Assembly: GCF_963528755.1 (NCBI RefSeq)
Contig: NZ_CAURXA010000001.1
Span: 310,001-374,000, forward strand
Origin: Selenomonas sp963528755
GTDB lineage: Bacteria; Bacillota; Negativicutes; Selenomonadales; Selenomonadaceae
Reading direction: 5' to 3'
Length of the DNA stretch: 64,000 nucleotides
The translations under genes and the position numbers were made by a program. This document shows positions 7,129 through 16,290 of this stretch, in pieces. Below the pieces are notes generated by a model that saw only the letters and a list, made by a program, of their open reading frames with translations, did no database searches and was not told where the DNA came from. The first letter of the stretch is position 1; the number at the start of each line of letters is the position of its first letter.

Positions 7129-10071
7129 ATGAAGTTGAACCTCAAGGAAAATGAGATTCTCCACGGTTTCCGTCTGCTCAAGCAGCAGACGGTGCCGGAG
7201 ATCGATGCGAAGGCCTATGCGTTCGTGCATGAAAAGAGCGGCGCCCGCCTTTTCTTTTTGGAAAACGACGACGACAACAAAGTCTTTTCCATCAGCTTCC
7301 GTACGACGCCGGCGGATGATACGGGCGTGGCGCACATCGTCGAGCATTCGGTGCTCTGCGGCTCCAGGAAGTACCCGCTCAAGGAGCCGTTCGTCGAGCT
7401 TGTCAAAGGCTCTTTGAACACCTTCCTCAACGCCATGACCTTTCCCGATAAGACGATGTACCCTGTGGCGAGCCGCAATGACAAGGACTTCCAGAACCTC
7501 ATGGATGTCTATCTCGACGCGGTCTTTTATCCTTCGATGAAGGAGACGCCTGAAATCTTCCAGCAGGAGGGTTGGCACTACGAGATCGACAATGCCGAAG
7601 AGCCGCTTCGCTACAGCGGCGTCGTCTACAACGAGATGAAGGGCGCTCTGTCCTCGCCCGATGACGTGCTTGAGAACAAGATCATGCTCTCCCTTTATCC
7701 CGATACGACGTACGGCTTCGAGTCGGGCGGCGATCCCGATGCGATTCCGACGCTGACGTATGAGGATTTCTGCGCCTTTCACAGCCGCTACTACCATCCG
7801 TCGAACAGCTATATCTACCTCTACGGCGCGATGGACATTGAGGAAAAACTCGCCTATCTCGACCGCGAATATCTCGCCGCGTTCGACCGAATTGAGCCGC
7901 ATTCCGAGATTGCTTTGCAGCAGTCCTTCCGTGATATGGCTCGCAAGGAGGACTTTTACTCCATTAGCGAGGGGGAGAAGGTGTCGGAGAAAACCTTCTT
8001 GGCGCTGAATTGGCTCGTGGGAGAGGCGGACAATGCCGAAGCGATGCTCGCTCTCGAAATTCTGCAGCATGCTCTCCTGCAGACGGAAGCCGCGCCCCTC
8101 AAAAAAGCGCTGATGGACGCGAAGATCGGCAAGGACGTCAGCGCTTCCTTCGAGGATGCGCTGCGCCAGCCTTACCTGAGCATCATCGTCACGAGTTCGG
8201 AGGCGGAGCGCGCCGAGGAGTTTTGCCGCCTGACGGAAGAGGCGATGCGCGGCCTCATCGAGAACGGCATCGACAAGACGCTGCTCGAAGCGTCGATCAA
8301 CCGCCTCGAATTCAAGGCGCGTGAGGCGGACTTCGGCACGTTTCCCAAGGGGCTTGTCTACAATATCAAGATCATGAACAGCTGGCTCTATGATGCTGAC
8401 CCTGCGCTCTACCTCTATTATGAGGAGCTTTTTCGGAAGATGCGCGAAGGACTCAAAGGGCGCTACTTTGAAGAGGTCTTGGAAAAGTACCTCGTGAAGA
8501 ATGCGCATCGTTCTCTCGTCGTACTCAAGCCTAGCAAGACGCTTTCCTCTGAGCGCGAGGCGGCGCTTTCCGAAGCGCTGGAAAAGAAGAAGCAGGCGCT
8601 CACGCACGAGGAGATTGAGCGCATCATCGAGATGAACAAACGCCTGAAGGAACGGCAGGAAAGCTCCGAGACAGCGGAGGCCCTGGCGACGATCCCTCTT
8701 CTTGAACTCTCCGATATTCGCAGGGAAGTGGAGAAACTGCCGCTCACCGAGCGTGAGATCGAGGGCTGCAAGGTGCTCCACAGCGACATTTTCACGAACA
8801 AGATCGCCTACGTCAACCTCTATTTCGATGCGCAGGGCGTGCCGCAGGAACACATCCCGTATCTTTTTTTGCTGACCGAGCTTCTTGATGCGGTTGACAC
8901 AGAGAGCCATACGTACGCCGAGCTGTCGAATCTCTCGAACCTCCATACGGGCGGCATATCGTACGAAAATTCCGCCGCCGTCCGAAACGGCGAGCCGGAT
9001 TCCTGCATGCCGATGTTCCGCGTGCGTGCACGCGCCTTCGTGCGCAAACTACCCGAGCTGTTCTCGCTTCTCGCGGAGGTTCTGACCGAGAGCAAGTTCA
9101 CGGACAAGAAGCGCATCGAGGAGCTTTGCGGACAGTGCCGCGCCGTCATGGAGGCTCGCGTCATGAGCGCCTCGCAGCGCAGTATGGCGGCACGCATCGC
9201 GTCTTATCTGTCGCCGGCGGGCGCTTACAACGAGCAGGCGATGCTGTCCTTCTATAGCTTCATCGCCGACCTCACCGATCACTTCGAGGAACGCTTCGAG
9301 GAGCTTTCTCAGATACTCGCAAGCCTCCTGCCGCTTGTGTTCACAAAGGGCAATTTGACCATCGGCGTGACGCTCGCCGAAGCCGAATATGCCACGTTCG
9401 CCGAGGAGGCCGCAAAGTTCTGCCGCCGTCTGCCGCAGGTGAAGTCAGAGCCGCAGGTCTATCACTTTGATGTGCGTGCGAAGAACGAGGGGATTCTGTC
9501 GTCGAGTCGCGTGCAGTATGTGGGCAAGGCGGCGAACTTCCTGCACCTCGGCTTTTCCTACACGGGCAGCATGAGCGTTCTGGAGACGATCCTGCGCTAC
9601 GACTACTTCTGGACGAAAATCCGCGTGCAGGGCGGTGCCTATGGCGCATTTACGCAGTTCAGCCGCGTCGGCTTCCTGTTCTTCGGCTCGTACCGCGATC
9701 CGAACCTCAGGGAAACGCTCGAAATATTTGATAAGACGGCGGATTATCTGCGCGGGTTTGACGTGTCCGACCGCGAGATGGTGAAGTTCATCATCGGCAC
9801 GATCAGTACGGTCGACGCGCCGCTGACGCCGCAGCTCAAGGGACTTGCCGCGCAGGATGGCTTCCTGCGCCATGTGACGGAAGCCGATCGTCAGAAGTCG
9901 CGCGATGAGATTCTTGCGACGCGGCAGGCGGACATTCGCGCTCTGGCGGATGTCGTCGACGCCTGCATGCAGGAAAACGTCCTGTGCGTCTTCGGCAATG
10001 AAGAAAAACTGAAGGAAAATGCAGGCCTTTTCGGCGGGCTTCTGCACGCTCTGGGCAGTGCGGCTGATTGA
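7129..10071 (+). CDS. M16C zinc metallopeptidase (presequence protease-like)
   Basis: 980 residues, matching the two-half fold of M16C enzymes (PreP, Cym1 and bacterial relatives). The inverted zinc motif HIVEH is at residues 69-73 and the third ligand is probably Glu169 in YNEMKG. The C-terminal half has the family's RVQGGAYGAF segment that shapes the substrate site. These enzymes degrade short unstructured peptides. No signal peptide is visible, so a cytoplasmic location is inferred. It begins 6 nt after purD with AAAGGA about 15 nt upstream. Its stop lies in the -35 box of the dapA promoter. Confidence 0.9.
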   Translation: MKLNLKENEILHGFRLLKQQTVPEIDAKAYAFVHEKSGARLFFLENDDDNKVFSISFRTTPADDTGVAHIVEHSVLCGSRKYPLKEPFVELVKGSLNTFLNAMTFPDKTMYPVASRNDKDFQNLMDVYLDAVFYPSMKETPEIFQQEGWHYEIDNAEEPLRYSGVVYNEMKGALSSPDDVLENKIMLSLYPDTTYGFESGGDPDAIPTLTYEDFCAFHSRYYHPSNSYIYLYGAMDIEEKLAYLDREYLAAFDRIEPHSEIALQQSFRDMARKEDFYSISEGEKVSEKTFLALNWLVGEADNAEAMLALEILQHALLQTEAAPLKKALMDAKIGKDVSASFEDALRQPYLSIIVTSSEAERAEEFCRLTEEAMRGLIENGIDKTLLEASINRLEFKAREADFGTFPKGLVYNIKIMNSWLYDADPALYLYYEELFRKMREGLKGRYFEEVLEKYLVKNAHRSLVVLKPSKTLSSEREAALSEALEKKKQALTHEEIERIIEMNKRLKERQESSETAEALATIPLLELSDIRREVEKLPLTEREIEGCKVLHSDIFTNKIAYVNLYFDAQGVPQEHIPYLFLLTELLDAVDTESHTYAELSNLSNLHTGGISYENSAAVRNGEPDSCMPMFRVRARAFVRKLPELFSLLAEVLTESKFTDKKRIEELCGQCRAVMEARVMSASQRSMAARIASYLSPAGAYNEQAMLSFYSFIADLTDHFEERFEELSQILASLLPLVFTKGNLTIGVTLAEAEYATFAEEAAKFCRRLPQVKSEPQVYHFDVRAKNEGILSSSRVQYVGKAANFLHLGFSYTGSMSVLETILRYDYFWTKIRVQGGAYGAFTQFSRVGFLFFGSYRDPNLRETLEIFDKTADYLRGFDVSDREMVKFIIGTISTVDAPLTPQLKGLAAQDGFLRHVTEADRQKSRDEILATRQADIRALADVVDACMQENVLCVFGNEEKLKENAGLFGGLLHALGSAAD

Positions 10072-10129
10072 CTTTCTTCCCTTGTCATGCCATAATGAAG
10101 AGAAACGCTGCACACGTCGGCGTTTCTCT
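10068..10129 (+). promoter_or_regulatory. dapA promoter with start-site inverted repeat
   Basis: TTGACT (10068-10073) and CATAAT (10091-10096) are 17 bp apart, a good sigma-A promoter whose -35 overlaps the peptidase stop codon. Right after the -10 is a perfect 10-bp inverted repeat (10099-10108 and 10120-10129, 11-nt gap) placed where transcription starts. It could be an operator or a leader hairpin; no T-run follows it. Confidence 0.65.
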
Positions 10130-10161
10130 CCAAATGAGATAATATCAAGGGGGACTTCGGA

Positions 10162-11049
10162 ATGAAAGAACCAATCTTTACTGGTGCGGGCGTCGCCATC
10201 ATCACTCCCTTTACGGAAGATGGCGTGAACTTCGAGGAGTTCGGCCGCATCATCGAAGATCAGATCGCGGGCGGCACGGACGCCATCGTCGTCACAGGAA
10301 CGACGGGCGAGGCGGCAGCCATGAGCGATGCCGAGCACAAGGAAGCCATCAAGTTTGTCGTTGAGACAGTCGGCGGACGCATCCCCGTCATCGCGGGCAC
10401 AGGATCGAACGATACGAACTACGCGATCCAACTTTCGCAGTATGCGGAGAAGGCGGGGGCGAACGGGCTGTTGCTCGTGACGCCGTACTATAACAAGTGT
10501 ACGCAGGGAGGCCTTGTCAAGCATTTCTCGAAGATTGCCGACAATGTCAATATCCCGAGCATCGTCTACAATGTGCCGTCGCGCACGGGCGTCAACATTC
10601 TGCCCGCGACGTATGCCCGTCTCGCCGAGCATCCGCGCATCAACGCGACGAAGGAAGCGAGCGGCAACCTCGCGGCAGTGGCGCGCATCCGTAAGGCTTG
10701 CGGCGATTCGCTCAACGTCTATTCGGGTAACGACGATGAGATCGTGCCGATCCTCTCCATCGGCGGCAAGGGCGTCATTTCCGTTCTTTCCAACGTCGCG
10801 CCGAAGGCGACTCACGATATGTGTCGTCTGTACTTCGAGGGAAAGGTTGAGGAAGCAGCGAAGATTCAGATTGACTACATGGATCTGATCGAGGCGCTTT
10901 TCTCCGAGGTTAATCCGATTCCTGTCAAGACGGCGATGCGCCTCATGGGCTACGAGACGGGGCACTTGCGCATGCCGCTTTCCGAGCTGGAGCCTGATCA
11001 TCTGGAGCCGTTGAAAAAGGCGCTGAAGAGTCACGGCCTTTTGCAGTGA
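10162..11049 (+). CDS. dapA: 4-hydroxy-tetrahydrodipicolinate synthase
   Basis: 295 residues, normal DapA size. It condenses pyruvate with aspartate semialdehyde in lysine and peptidoglycan precursor synthesis. Seen: VVTGTTGEAAAM near residue 43-54, Tyr136 in VYNVPSRTG and the Schiff-base Lys164 in NATKEASGN. The start follows a purine-rich site (AAGGGGGA). It has its own promoter and stands apart from the purine operon. Confidence 0.95.
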   Translation: MKEPIFTGAGVAIITPFTEDGVNFEEFGRIIEDQIAGGTDAIVVTGTTGEAAAMSDAEHKEAIKFVVETVGGRIPVIAGTGSNDTNYAIQLSQYAEKAGANGLLLVTPYYNKCTQGGLVKHFSKIADNVNIPSIVYNVPSRTGVNILPATYARLAEHPRINATKEASGNLAAVARIRKACGDSLNVYSGNDDEIVPILSIGGKGVISVLSNVAPKATHDMCRLYFEGKVEEAAKIQIDYMDLIEALFSEVNPIPVKTAMRLMGYETGHLRMPLSELEPDHLEPLKKALKSHGLLQ

Positions 11050-11088
11050 CTTCATGCCGATTGAGAAAGAGTCAAGGAGGAAGATTCA

Positions 11089-11637
11089 ATGAAGAAGATT
11101 GTCCAAGTCATGCTTTTCATCTGCCTGACCGTGTTCGGCATGCAGGTCGCTTTCGCCAATGCCGACAAGGTCACGATCCCGGAGGGCGCCGACATTGTCA
11201 GCGTCAAGCGTCTTGCTCTCGCAGCGCCGCTCTACACGCCGACGAAGGACGCTCCGACGAAAGATGAACTGCTCGCTTCGATGTATGAGGCAAGCAATGT
11301 GGCGCGCAGCTATGTGCTTTCCTATGATATGGTTGCCGCCGACATTCAGAAGAATACAGGCGTTGACATCAAGTCGCTTGACCGTCGCCAGGCCGCAAAG
11401 GTCTACAAGGAAAACGTGGCCGCCGATGCCGATGCTTATGTCGTCTTGACAGTCGCGAACAACAGTCGCATCGTCTTTTTCTTCGATGTCTATCGCTCGG
11501 GCACGAACGAGCTTCTCTACACCTATCAGATTGTAGCGAACAGAAGCCAGAAGGCGAATACGGAAACGTACAAGGCTCTGTCGGAGCAGTTCTACAAGAA
11601 CTTCGAGCGCTCCGCCAACGAACAGGCAAAGAAATAA
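11089..11637 (+). CDS. small secreted protein of unknown function
   Basis: 182 residues beginning with a clear signal peptide (MKKIVQVMLF then a hydrophobic core ending VAFA), so it is exported, probably to the periplasm. The mature part has a central VTVAN-like strand region and a lysine-rich end. I do not recognise the family. A strong AAGGAGGA site sets the start 39 nt after dapA, and a terminator follows directly, so it may be co-transcribed with dapA. Confidence 0.75.
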   Translation: MKKIVQVMLFICLTVFGMQVAFANADKVTIPEGADIVSVKRLALAAPLYTPTKDAPTKDELLASMYEASNVARSYVLSYDMVAADIQKNTGVDIKSLDRRQAAKVYKENVAADADAYVVLTVANNSRIVFFFDVYRSGTNELLYTYQIVANRSQKANTETYKALSEQFYKNFERSANEQAKK

Positions 11638-11645
11638 AAGGAAGG

Positions 11646-11692
11646 GGGGCTGCGCATAAGTCGATCGGACTTGTGCGGCAGCCCCTTCTTTA
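11646..11692 (+). terminator. intrinsic terminator after the secreted-protein gene
   Basis: A long hairpin of about 17 bp with one bulged base (left arm from 11646 starting GGGGCTG, right arm ending CAGCCCC at 11685) is followed by TTCTTT. It closes the dapA transcription unit. Confidence 0.85.
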
Positions 11693-11749
11693 TGCGGCAG
11701 GGTGCAGCTGAAAATCTGCACGGACAATACGGACAGAAAGGAAGATCGG

Positions 11750-12166
11750 ATGATTTCAGCGAATCGCTTGATGCGCTATCTTTGGCTCGGTGTTGGCATG
11801 ACCTCCCTTGCCTTGGGCACGGCGGGCATCGTTTTGCCGCTGTTGCCGACGGTGCCGTTCTATCTTCTGGCGGCATTCTGCTTTGCCAAGAGTTCGGAGC
11901 GTCTCCATCGGTGGTTTGCCGCCACAAAATTGTATCAGAAATACGTCGTCCCGTTCAACGACGGCAATGGCATGACGCGGCAGGCGAAGCTCAAAACCAT
12001 GGCGCTCGTGACGGGAGTCATGAGCATCAGCGGTTACTTTCTTTTGGATAACCGCATGGGCTTGATGATGCTTGGCGGCGCATGGCTTCTTCAGTGCGCC
12101 GCGATGCTCTTTTTCGTCAAGACGAGGAAGTGTGAGAAGCCTCCTGTCGGTCAGTGTGCGAAGTAG
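11750..12166 (+). CDS. DUF454 (YbaN family) inner membrane protein
   Basis: 138 residues with the DUF454 pattern: an N-terminal membrane helix, then LGTAGIVLPLLPTVPFYLLAAFCFAKSSE (seen in two parts, residues 22-50), and further C-terminal membrane helices after KTMALVTGV. The function of the family is not established. The start at 11750 follows AGAAAGGAAG. Its end overlaps the convergent glycosyltransferase gene by 16 nt. Confidence 0.85.
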   Translation: MISANRLMRYLWLGVGMTSLALGTAGIVLPLLPTVPFYLLAAFCFAKSSERLHRWFAATKLYQKYVVPFNDGNGMTRQAKLKTMALVTGVMSISGYFLLDNRMGLMMLGGAWLLQCAAMLFFVKTRKCEKPPVGQCAK

Positions 12167-12900
12167 AGCGGCTTGATCTTGGCGGATTCTGCGACGGATT
12201 CCGTGATGCAGCCCGTCCGTACCATGGCGTCGAGCACGACGATCTGCCGCTTCTTTGCAAGCATGAAGTCAACGTAGGGCGAATAGACGGAAGGCGCGTT
12301 GGGGATTCCTGCGAGCATTGACGTCTCGGGCAGGTCGAGTTCGTGCGGCTCTCTGCCGAAGTAGCCGACAGAAGCTTCGTGTATACCGTAAAAGCCTGAG
12401 CCGAAGTAGATCGTGTTGAGATACAGCTCCAGAATCTCATCCTTGGAGTAGTGCATCTCAAGATCGAGCGAAAGCAGCGCTTCTTCCAACTTGCGGTCGA
12501 GGGACTGCTCGTCAGACAGAAAGAGGTTTTTGGCGAGCTGCTGTGTGATCGTGCTCGCGCCTTCCTCGATGCGTCCATATTGCAGATTGACGAGCGTCGC
12601 GCGTGCGATCGCTTCGGGATCGAAGCCGTGATGCGAGTAGAAGCGGCTGTCTTCGACGGCGACGACGGCGTCGAGGAGCGAGTCGGGCATTTCGTCGATC
12701 GTCACATAGTGCTCGCGTTGGTGCACGCGCTCAGCGACCGCATCGCGCAGAAAGATGAGGCGGCGAGCTTCCTGCATCTTCGGCATGGAGTCGAAGAACG
12801 CGGGACGAAAGATTGCCGCACTGCCCGTGACGAGGAAGGCGAGACAGAAAACGGTGAGGAGAAAGAGGGAAAAGCGCAAGAGCCGCTTGATTTTCTTCAT
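12151..12900 (-). CDS. mtgA: monofunctional GT51 peptidoglycan glycosyltransferase
   Basis: 249 residues: one N-terminal membrane anchor and a single glycosyltransferase 51 domain without a transpeptidase. Motif 1 EDSRFYSHHGFD carries the catalytic Glu, followed by motif 2 GASTITQQLAKN and motif 3 with RKLEEALLSL. It would polymerise lipid II on the outer face of the inner membrane. On its strand AAGGAGGACG precedes the ATG, and a TATAAT box lies at 12939-12944 with only a weak -35. The symbol is by domain content. Confidence 0.9.
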   Translation of the reverse strand: MKKIKRLLRFSLFLLTVFCLAFLVTGSAAIFRPAFFDSMPKMQEARRLIFLRDAVAERVHQREHYVTIDEMPDSLLDAVVAVEDSRFYSHHGFDPEAIARATLVNLQYGRIEEGASTITQQLAKNLFLSDEQSLDRKLEEALLSLDLEMHYSKDEILELYLNTIYFGSGFYGIHEASVGYFGREPHELDLPETSMLAGIPNAPSVYSPYVDFMLAKKRQIVVLDAMVRTGCITESVAESAKIKPLYFAH

Positions 12901-13025
12901 GATGGCAAAAGCGTCCTCCTTAAAGTATATTCGTCTTTATTATAAGTTATACCGTCCTTTTTTGGAATACATTTCGCAAAAACAGCAATGATACAATTTG
13001 TTTAGAAGATAAATCACCCAAATCT

Positions 13026-13061
13026 ATTGCATAATTATGCAATAAAATGTATAATTATAAA
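13026..13061 (+). promoter_or_regulatory. tandem ArgR boxes overlapping the argC promoter
   Basis: A perfect 18-bp palindrome (13026-13043, ATTGCATAATTATGCAAT) is followed by a second, weaker box centred on TATAATTATA (13050-13059). Centres are 20 bp apart, about two helical turns, as for ArgR hexamer binding to paired ARG boxes. A perfect -10 TATAAT (13050-13055) lies in box two, and TTGCAT (13027-13032), 17 bp upstream in box one, is the likely -35. Arginine-dependent repression of argCJBDF by promoter occlusion is inferred. Confidence 0.82.
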
Positions 13062-13102
13062 CGTCGTTCGACAAAGGAATTCGGGAAGGGGCGGTCGAGC
13101 AC

Positions 13103-14137
13103 ATGAAAGTGAGCATTATCGGAGCTACGGGCTACGCGGGGGCGGAGCTTCTGCGGCTTCTTTACGAACACCCGCAGGCGGATGTCGTGCACATCACGTC
13201 GGAGAGCCATACGGGGGAAAAGATCTCGAGCATCTATCCACATCTTCGCGGTATTTACGACGAAGCGCTCGAAAGCATGAAGGACATCGAGCGCATCGGC
13301 AGAGACAGCGATTTCGTTTTCATCGGCCTGCCGCACGGTCATGCGATGGCGGCGGGCAAGGCGCTCGAAGGCGAGAAGACGCGCATCATCGATCTCGGCG
13401 CAGACTATCGCTTCGCTGACACAGCGGTCTATGAAGCGTGGTACAAGGTTAAGCATACGCACAAGGAAGCCGAGCGCGTCTACGGTCTGGCGGAGCTCAA
13501 TCGCGAGGCGATTCGCGGTGCGAAGATCATTGGCAACGCGGGCTGCTACACGACGGCGAGCATCCTCGCGCTCGCACCTCTCGCCAAGAATCACCTCGTT
13601 GACATGGCGAGCATCGTCGTCGACGCGAAGTCCGGCGTATCGGGCGCGGGGCGCTCGGCGAAGCAGGCGAATCTTCTGCCCGAGCTTTACGACAGCTTCA
13701 AGGCGTACGGCGTCGCTACGCATCGCCATACGCCTGAGATCGAGCAAGCGATGACGGAGCTTTCGGGCGAAGCGTGCATCCTGTCCTTCACGCCGCACCT
13801 CGTGCCCATGTCGCGCGGCATCCTCGCGACATGCTATGCGCGGTTGAAAGAAGGCATCGAACCCAATATGGTCGATGCAGCATACGAAACGATGTACGGC
13901 GAGGAATACTTCGTGCGGCTTCTCGGACGCGGCGGCTATCCGGCGACGAAGGCGGTGCGCGGTTCGAACTTCTGCGACATCGGCTGGCATATCGACGAGA
14001 GGACGCGTCGCGTCGTCGTCCTCTCTGCCATCGACAATCTCGTCAAGGGGGCGGCGGGACAGGCCGTGCAGAACTTCAACATCGCCTGCGGCTTCGATGA
14101 GAAGCTCGGGCTTGATCATATCGCAGTTTATCCATAA
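13103..14137 (+). CDS. argC: N-acetyl-gamma-glutamyl-phosphate reductase
   Basis: 344 residues. It reduces N-acetylglutamyl phosphate to the semialdehyde with NADPH. The N-terminal Rossmann motif GATGYAGAELLRLL is at residues 7-20 and the catalytic Cys148 sits in GNAGCYTT. HTPEIEQ near residue 213 is the conserved active-site His region. It is the first gene of the arginine operon under the tandem ArgR boxes, with a GGAAGGGG site about 12 nt before its ATG. Confidence 0.96.
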   Translation: MKVSIIGATGYAGAELLRLLYEHPQADVVHITSESHTGEKISSIYPHLRGIYDEALESMKDIERIGRDSDFVFIGLPHGHAMAAGKALEGEKTRIIDLGADYRFADTAVYEAWYKVKHTHKEAERVYGLAELNREAIRGAKIIGNAGCYTTASILALAPLAKNHLVDMASIVVDAKSGVSGAGRSAKQANLLPELYDSFKAYGVATHRHTPEIEQAMTELSGEACILSFTPHLVPMSRGILATCYARLKEGIEPNMVDAAYETMYGEEYFVRLLGRGGYPATKAVRGSNFCDIGWHIDERTRRVVVLSAIDNLVKGAAGQAVQNFNIACGFDEKLGLDHIAVYP

Positions 14138-14155
14138 TACAGGAGGGTATACAAC

Positions 14156-15367
14156 ATGTTTTCTGATACAGGAGCAAAAAAAGGCGTGACATTTCCCAAG
14201 GGATTCAAGGCGGCGGGCGTCAAAGCCAGCATTAAGAAGAGCGGCAACCTCGACGTCGCCGTGATCTATTCGGAGACGGAAGCTGCCGTCGCGGGCGTCT
14301 TCACGCAGAACGCCGTGGCGGCGGCACCCGTCTACGTTTCCAAAGCGGCGGTCGAGGACGGCAAGGCGCGCGCCATCGTGGCCAATGCGGGCTGTGCGAA
14401 TGCCTGCACGGGCGAGCAGGGCATGAAGGATGCAAAGCGTACGGCAGAGATTGCAGCGAAGGCGCTCGGCTGTACGGCGGATGACGTCCTCGTCGCCTCG
14501 ACGGGCGTCATCGGCGTGAATCTGCCGATGGACAAGCTTGAGCAGGGCGTCAAGGATGCTGTGGCAAGCCTTTCCACGGAAGGCAGCGTCGATGCAGGTA
14601 ATGCCATCATCACGACGGACACATATTCTAAGGCGTGTTCGACGGAGGTCGAGATCGGCGGCAGGAAGGTGCGCTTCGGCGCGATTGCCAAAGGCTCGGG
14701 TATGATCCAGCCGAATATGGCGACGATGCTCTCTTTCATCACGACGGACGCGGCGATCGACAGCAAACTCCTGCAGCAGGCGCTTTCCGAGATCACTGAG
14801 GTCACGTTCAACATGATCTCGGTCGACGGCGACATGAGCACAAACGATATGGTGACGGTGCTTGCGAACGGTGCGGCGGGCAATGCGAAGATCACGGAGA
14901 AGAACGCTGACTACGAAATTTTCTATCGGACGCTCAAGGAGATCTGCACGGGGCTTTCCGAGCGCATTGCGGCGGACGGCGAGGGCGCGACGAAGTTCCT
15001 GACCGTGCATGTGACGGGTGCGGAGTCTTTCGATGCGGCGAAGCAGGTCGCGATGAGCATCGCGAAGTCGCCGCTCGTCAAGACGGCGTTCTTCGGTGAA
15101 GATCCGAACTGGGGGCGCGTCATCTGCGCCGTCGGCTATGCGGGTGTGCCTATGACGCCCGAGAAAACCGTCGTGAAGTTCGGCGGCATTCCCGTCTATG
15201 CGAACGGCACGGGCGCTTCCTGCGATGCAGACGCCTTGCGCAAGGTTATGGGACAGCATGACATCGTCATCGATGTCGAGATGGGCTTGGGCAGTGCCGA
15301 AGCGACGGTCTGGACATGCGACTTTTCCTATGAGTATGTGAAGATCAACGGCGAGTACCATACCTGA
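14156..15367 (+). CDS. argJ: bifunctional ornithine acetyltransferase / N-acetylglutamate synthase
   Basis: 403 residues, standard ArgJ length. The self-cleavage site is visible as Thr190 in QPNMATML; cleavage gives alpha and beta chains and makes Thr the nucleophile. The KGSGMIQPN segment precedes it and the TGTIGVNLP-like STGVIGVNLP is near 115-124. By recycling the acetyl group from acetylornithine it closes the cycle between ArgB/C/D and ArgF. Whether it is also an N-acetylglutamate synthase cannot be told from sequence alone. AGGAGGG precedes the start. Confidence 0.94.
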   Translation: MFSDTGAKKGVTFPKGFKAAGVKASIKKSGNLDVAVIYSETEAAVAGVFTQNAVAAAPVYVSKAAVEDGKARAIVANAGCANACTGEQGMKDAKRTAEIAAKALGCTADDVLVASTGVIGVNLPMDKLEQGVKDAVASLSTEGSVDAGNAIITTDTYSKACSTEVEIGGRKVRFGAIAKGSGMIQPNMATMLSFITTDAAIDSKLLQQALSEITEVTFNMISVDGDMSTNDMVTVLANGAAGNAKITEKNADYEIFYRTLKEICTGLSERIAADGEGATKFLTVHVTGAESFDAAKQVAMSIAKSPLVKTAFFGEDPNWGRVICAVGYAGVPMTPEKTVVKFGGIPVYANGTGASCDADALRKVMGQHDIVIDVEMGLGSAEATVWTCDFSYEYVKINGEYHT

Positions 15368-15379
15368 GGCGGTGAAGTG

Positions 15380-16264
15380 ATGTTTGCGGCAAACGACAAG
15401 GCGGCGATCCTCGTCGAGGCGCTGCCTTATATACAAGAGTTTTATGGCAAGACTGTCGTCATCAAGTACGGCGGCAACGCCATGATCAATGAAGAGCTCA
15501 AGGAAAAAGTCATGCAGGACGTGGCGCTGATGAAGTATGTCGGCATACAACCCGTCATCGTGCATGGCGGCGGCCCTGAGATCACGGGATTTCTCGGCAA
15601 GGTCGGCAAGGAGACGGAGTTCATCAGCGGCCTGCGCGTGACGGATGAAGAAACGGTCGAGATCGCTGAGATGGTGCTCGACGGCAAGATCAACTCCGAC
15701 ATCGTGACGCTCCTCAATCGCCGCGGCGTCAGTGCCGTCGGATTGTCGGGCAAGGATGCGAACCTCATTCGCGCGCAAAAGAAGCTCGCGACGGTCTACG
15801 AAGGGGAAGAGAGCCGGAAGGTGGACATCGGCTATGTCGGTCAGGTCGAAAAAGTCGACACGCGCCTCCTGCAAGACCTCATCGCGCACGACTACATCCC
15901 CGTCATCGCGCCCATCGGCGTCGGTGCGGACGGCGAGAGCTACAACATCAACGCCGACTACGTGGCGGCAGAGATCGCGGGTGCGCTCGGGGCGGAGAAG
16001 CTCCTGCTCCTGACGGACGTCGAGGGCGTCTACAAGGACTATGAAGACAAATCATCCTTCATCTCGACGCTCACGGCAGCCGAGGCGCGCCGCTATATCG
16101 AGGACGGCACCTTGACGGGCGGCATGATCCCGAAGGTAGAAGCGTGCCTGAGGGCGCTCGATGCGGGTGCGGCAAAGACGCATATCATCGACGGCAGGCT
16201 CGGCCACTCCATCATCTTGGAAATCTTCACCTCGGCGGGCATCGGCACGCAGGTCGTGAAGTGA
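15380..16264 (+). CDS. argB: acetylglutamate kinase
   Basis: 294 residues. An amino acid kinase fold: VIKYGGNAM near residue 27-35 binds phosphate, VHGGGPEI near 62-69 binds ATP and substrate, and NINADYVAAEIAGAL is the C-terminal signature. It phosphorylates N-acetylglutamate. Starts at GTG 15377 and ATG 15380 are both possible. The N-terminal extra helix (AAILVEALPYIQEFYGK) resembles arginine-inhibited hexameric forms, so feedback control is plausible. Confidence 0.95.
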   Translation: MFAANDKAAILVEALPYIQEFYGKTVVIKYGGNAMINEELKEKVMQDVALMKYVGIQPVIVHGGGPEITGFLGKVGKETEFISGLRVTDEETVEIAEMVLDGKINSDIVTLLNRRGVSAVGLSGKDANLIRAQKKLATVYEGEESRKVDIGYVGQVEKVDTRLLQDLIAHDYIPVIAPIGVGADGESYNINADYVAAEIAGALGAEKLLLLTDVEGVYKDYEDKSSFISTLTAAEARRYIEDGTLTGGMIPKVEACLRALDAGAAKTHIIDGRLGHSIILEIFTSAGIGTQVVK

Positions 16265-16290
16265 CGGCGCATGGAAAAGCGGGGGAAATT

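Noticed and set aside
5656..8946. A 1096-codon open frame on the minus strand across purH, purD and the peptidase gene
   Set aside because: It is antisense to three well-supported genes, has a His/Arg-rich composition typical of frames opposite GC-rich coding DNA, and shows no known motif or ribosome site.
13055..15889. A 944-codon minus-strand open frame opposite argC, argJ and argB
   Set aside because: Same artefact: Arg/His/Asp-rich antisense of clear genes in GC-rich DNA.
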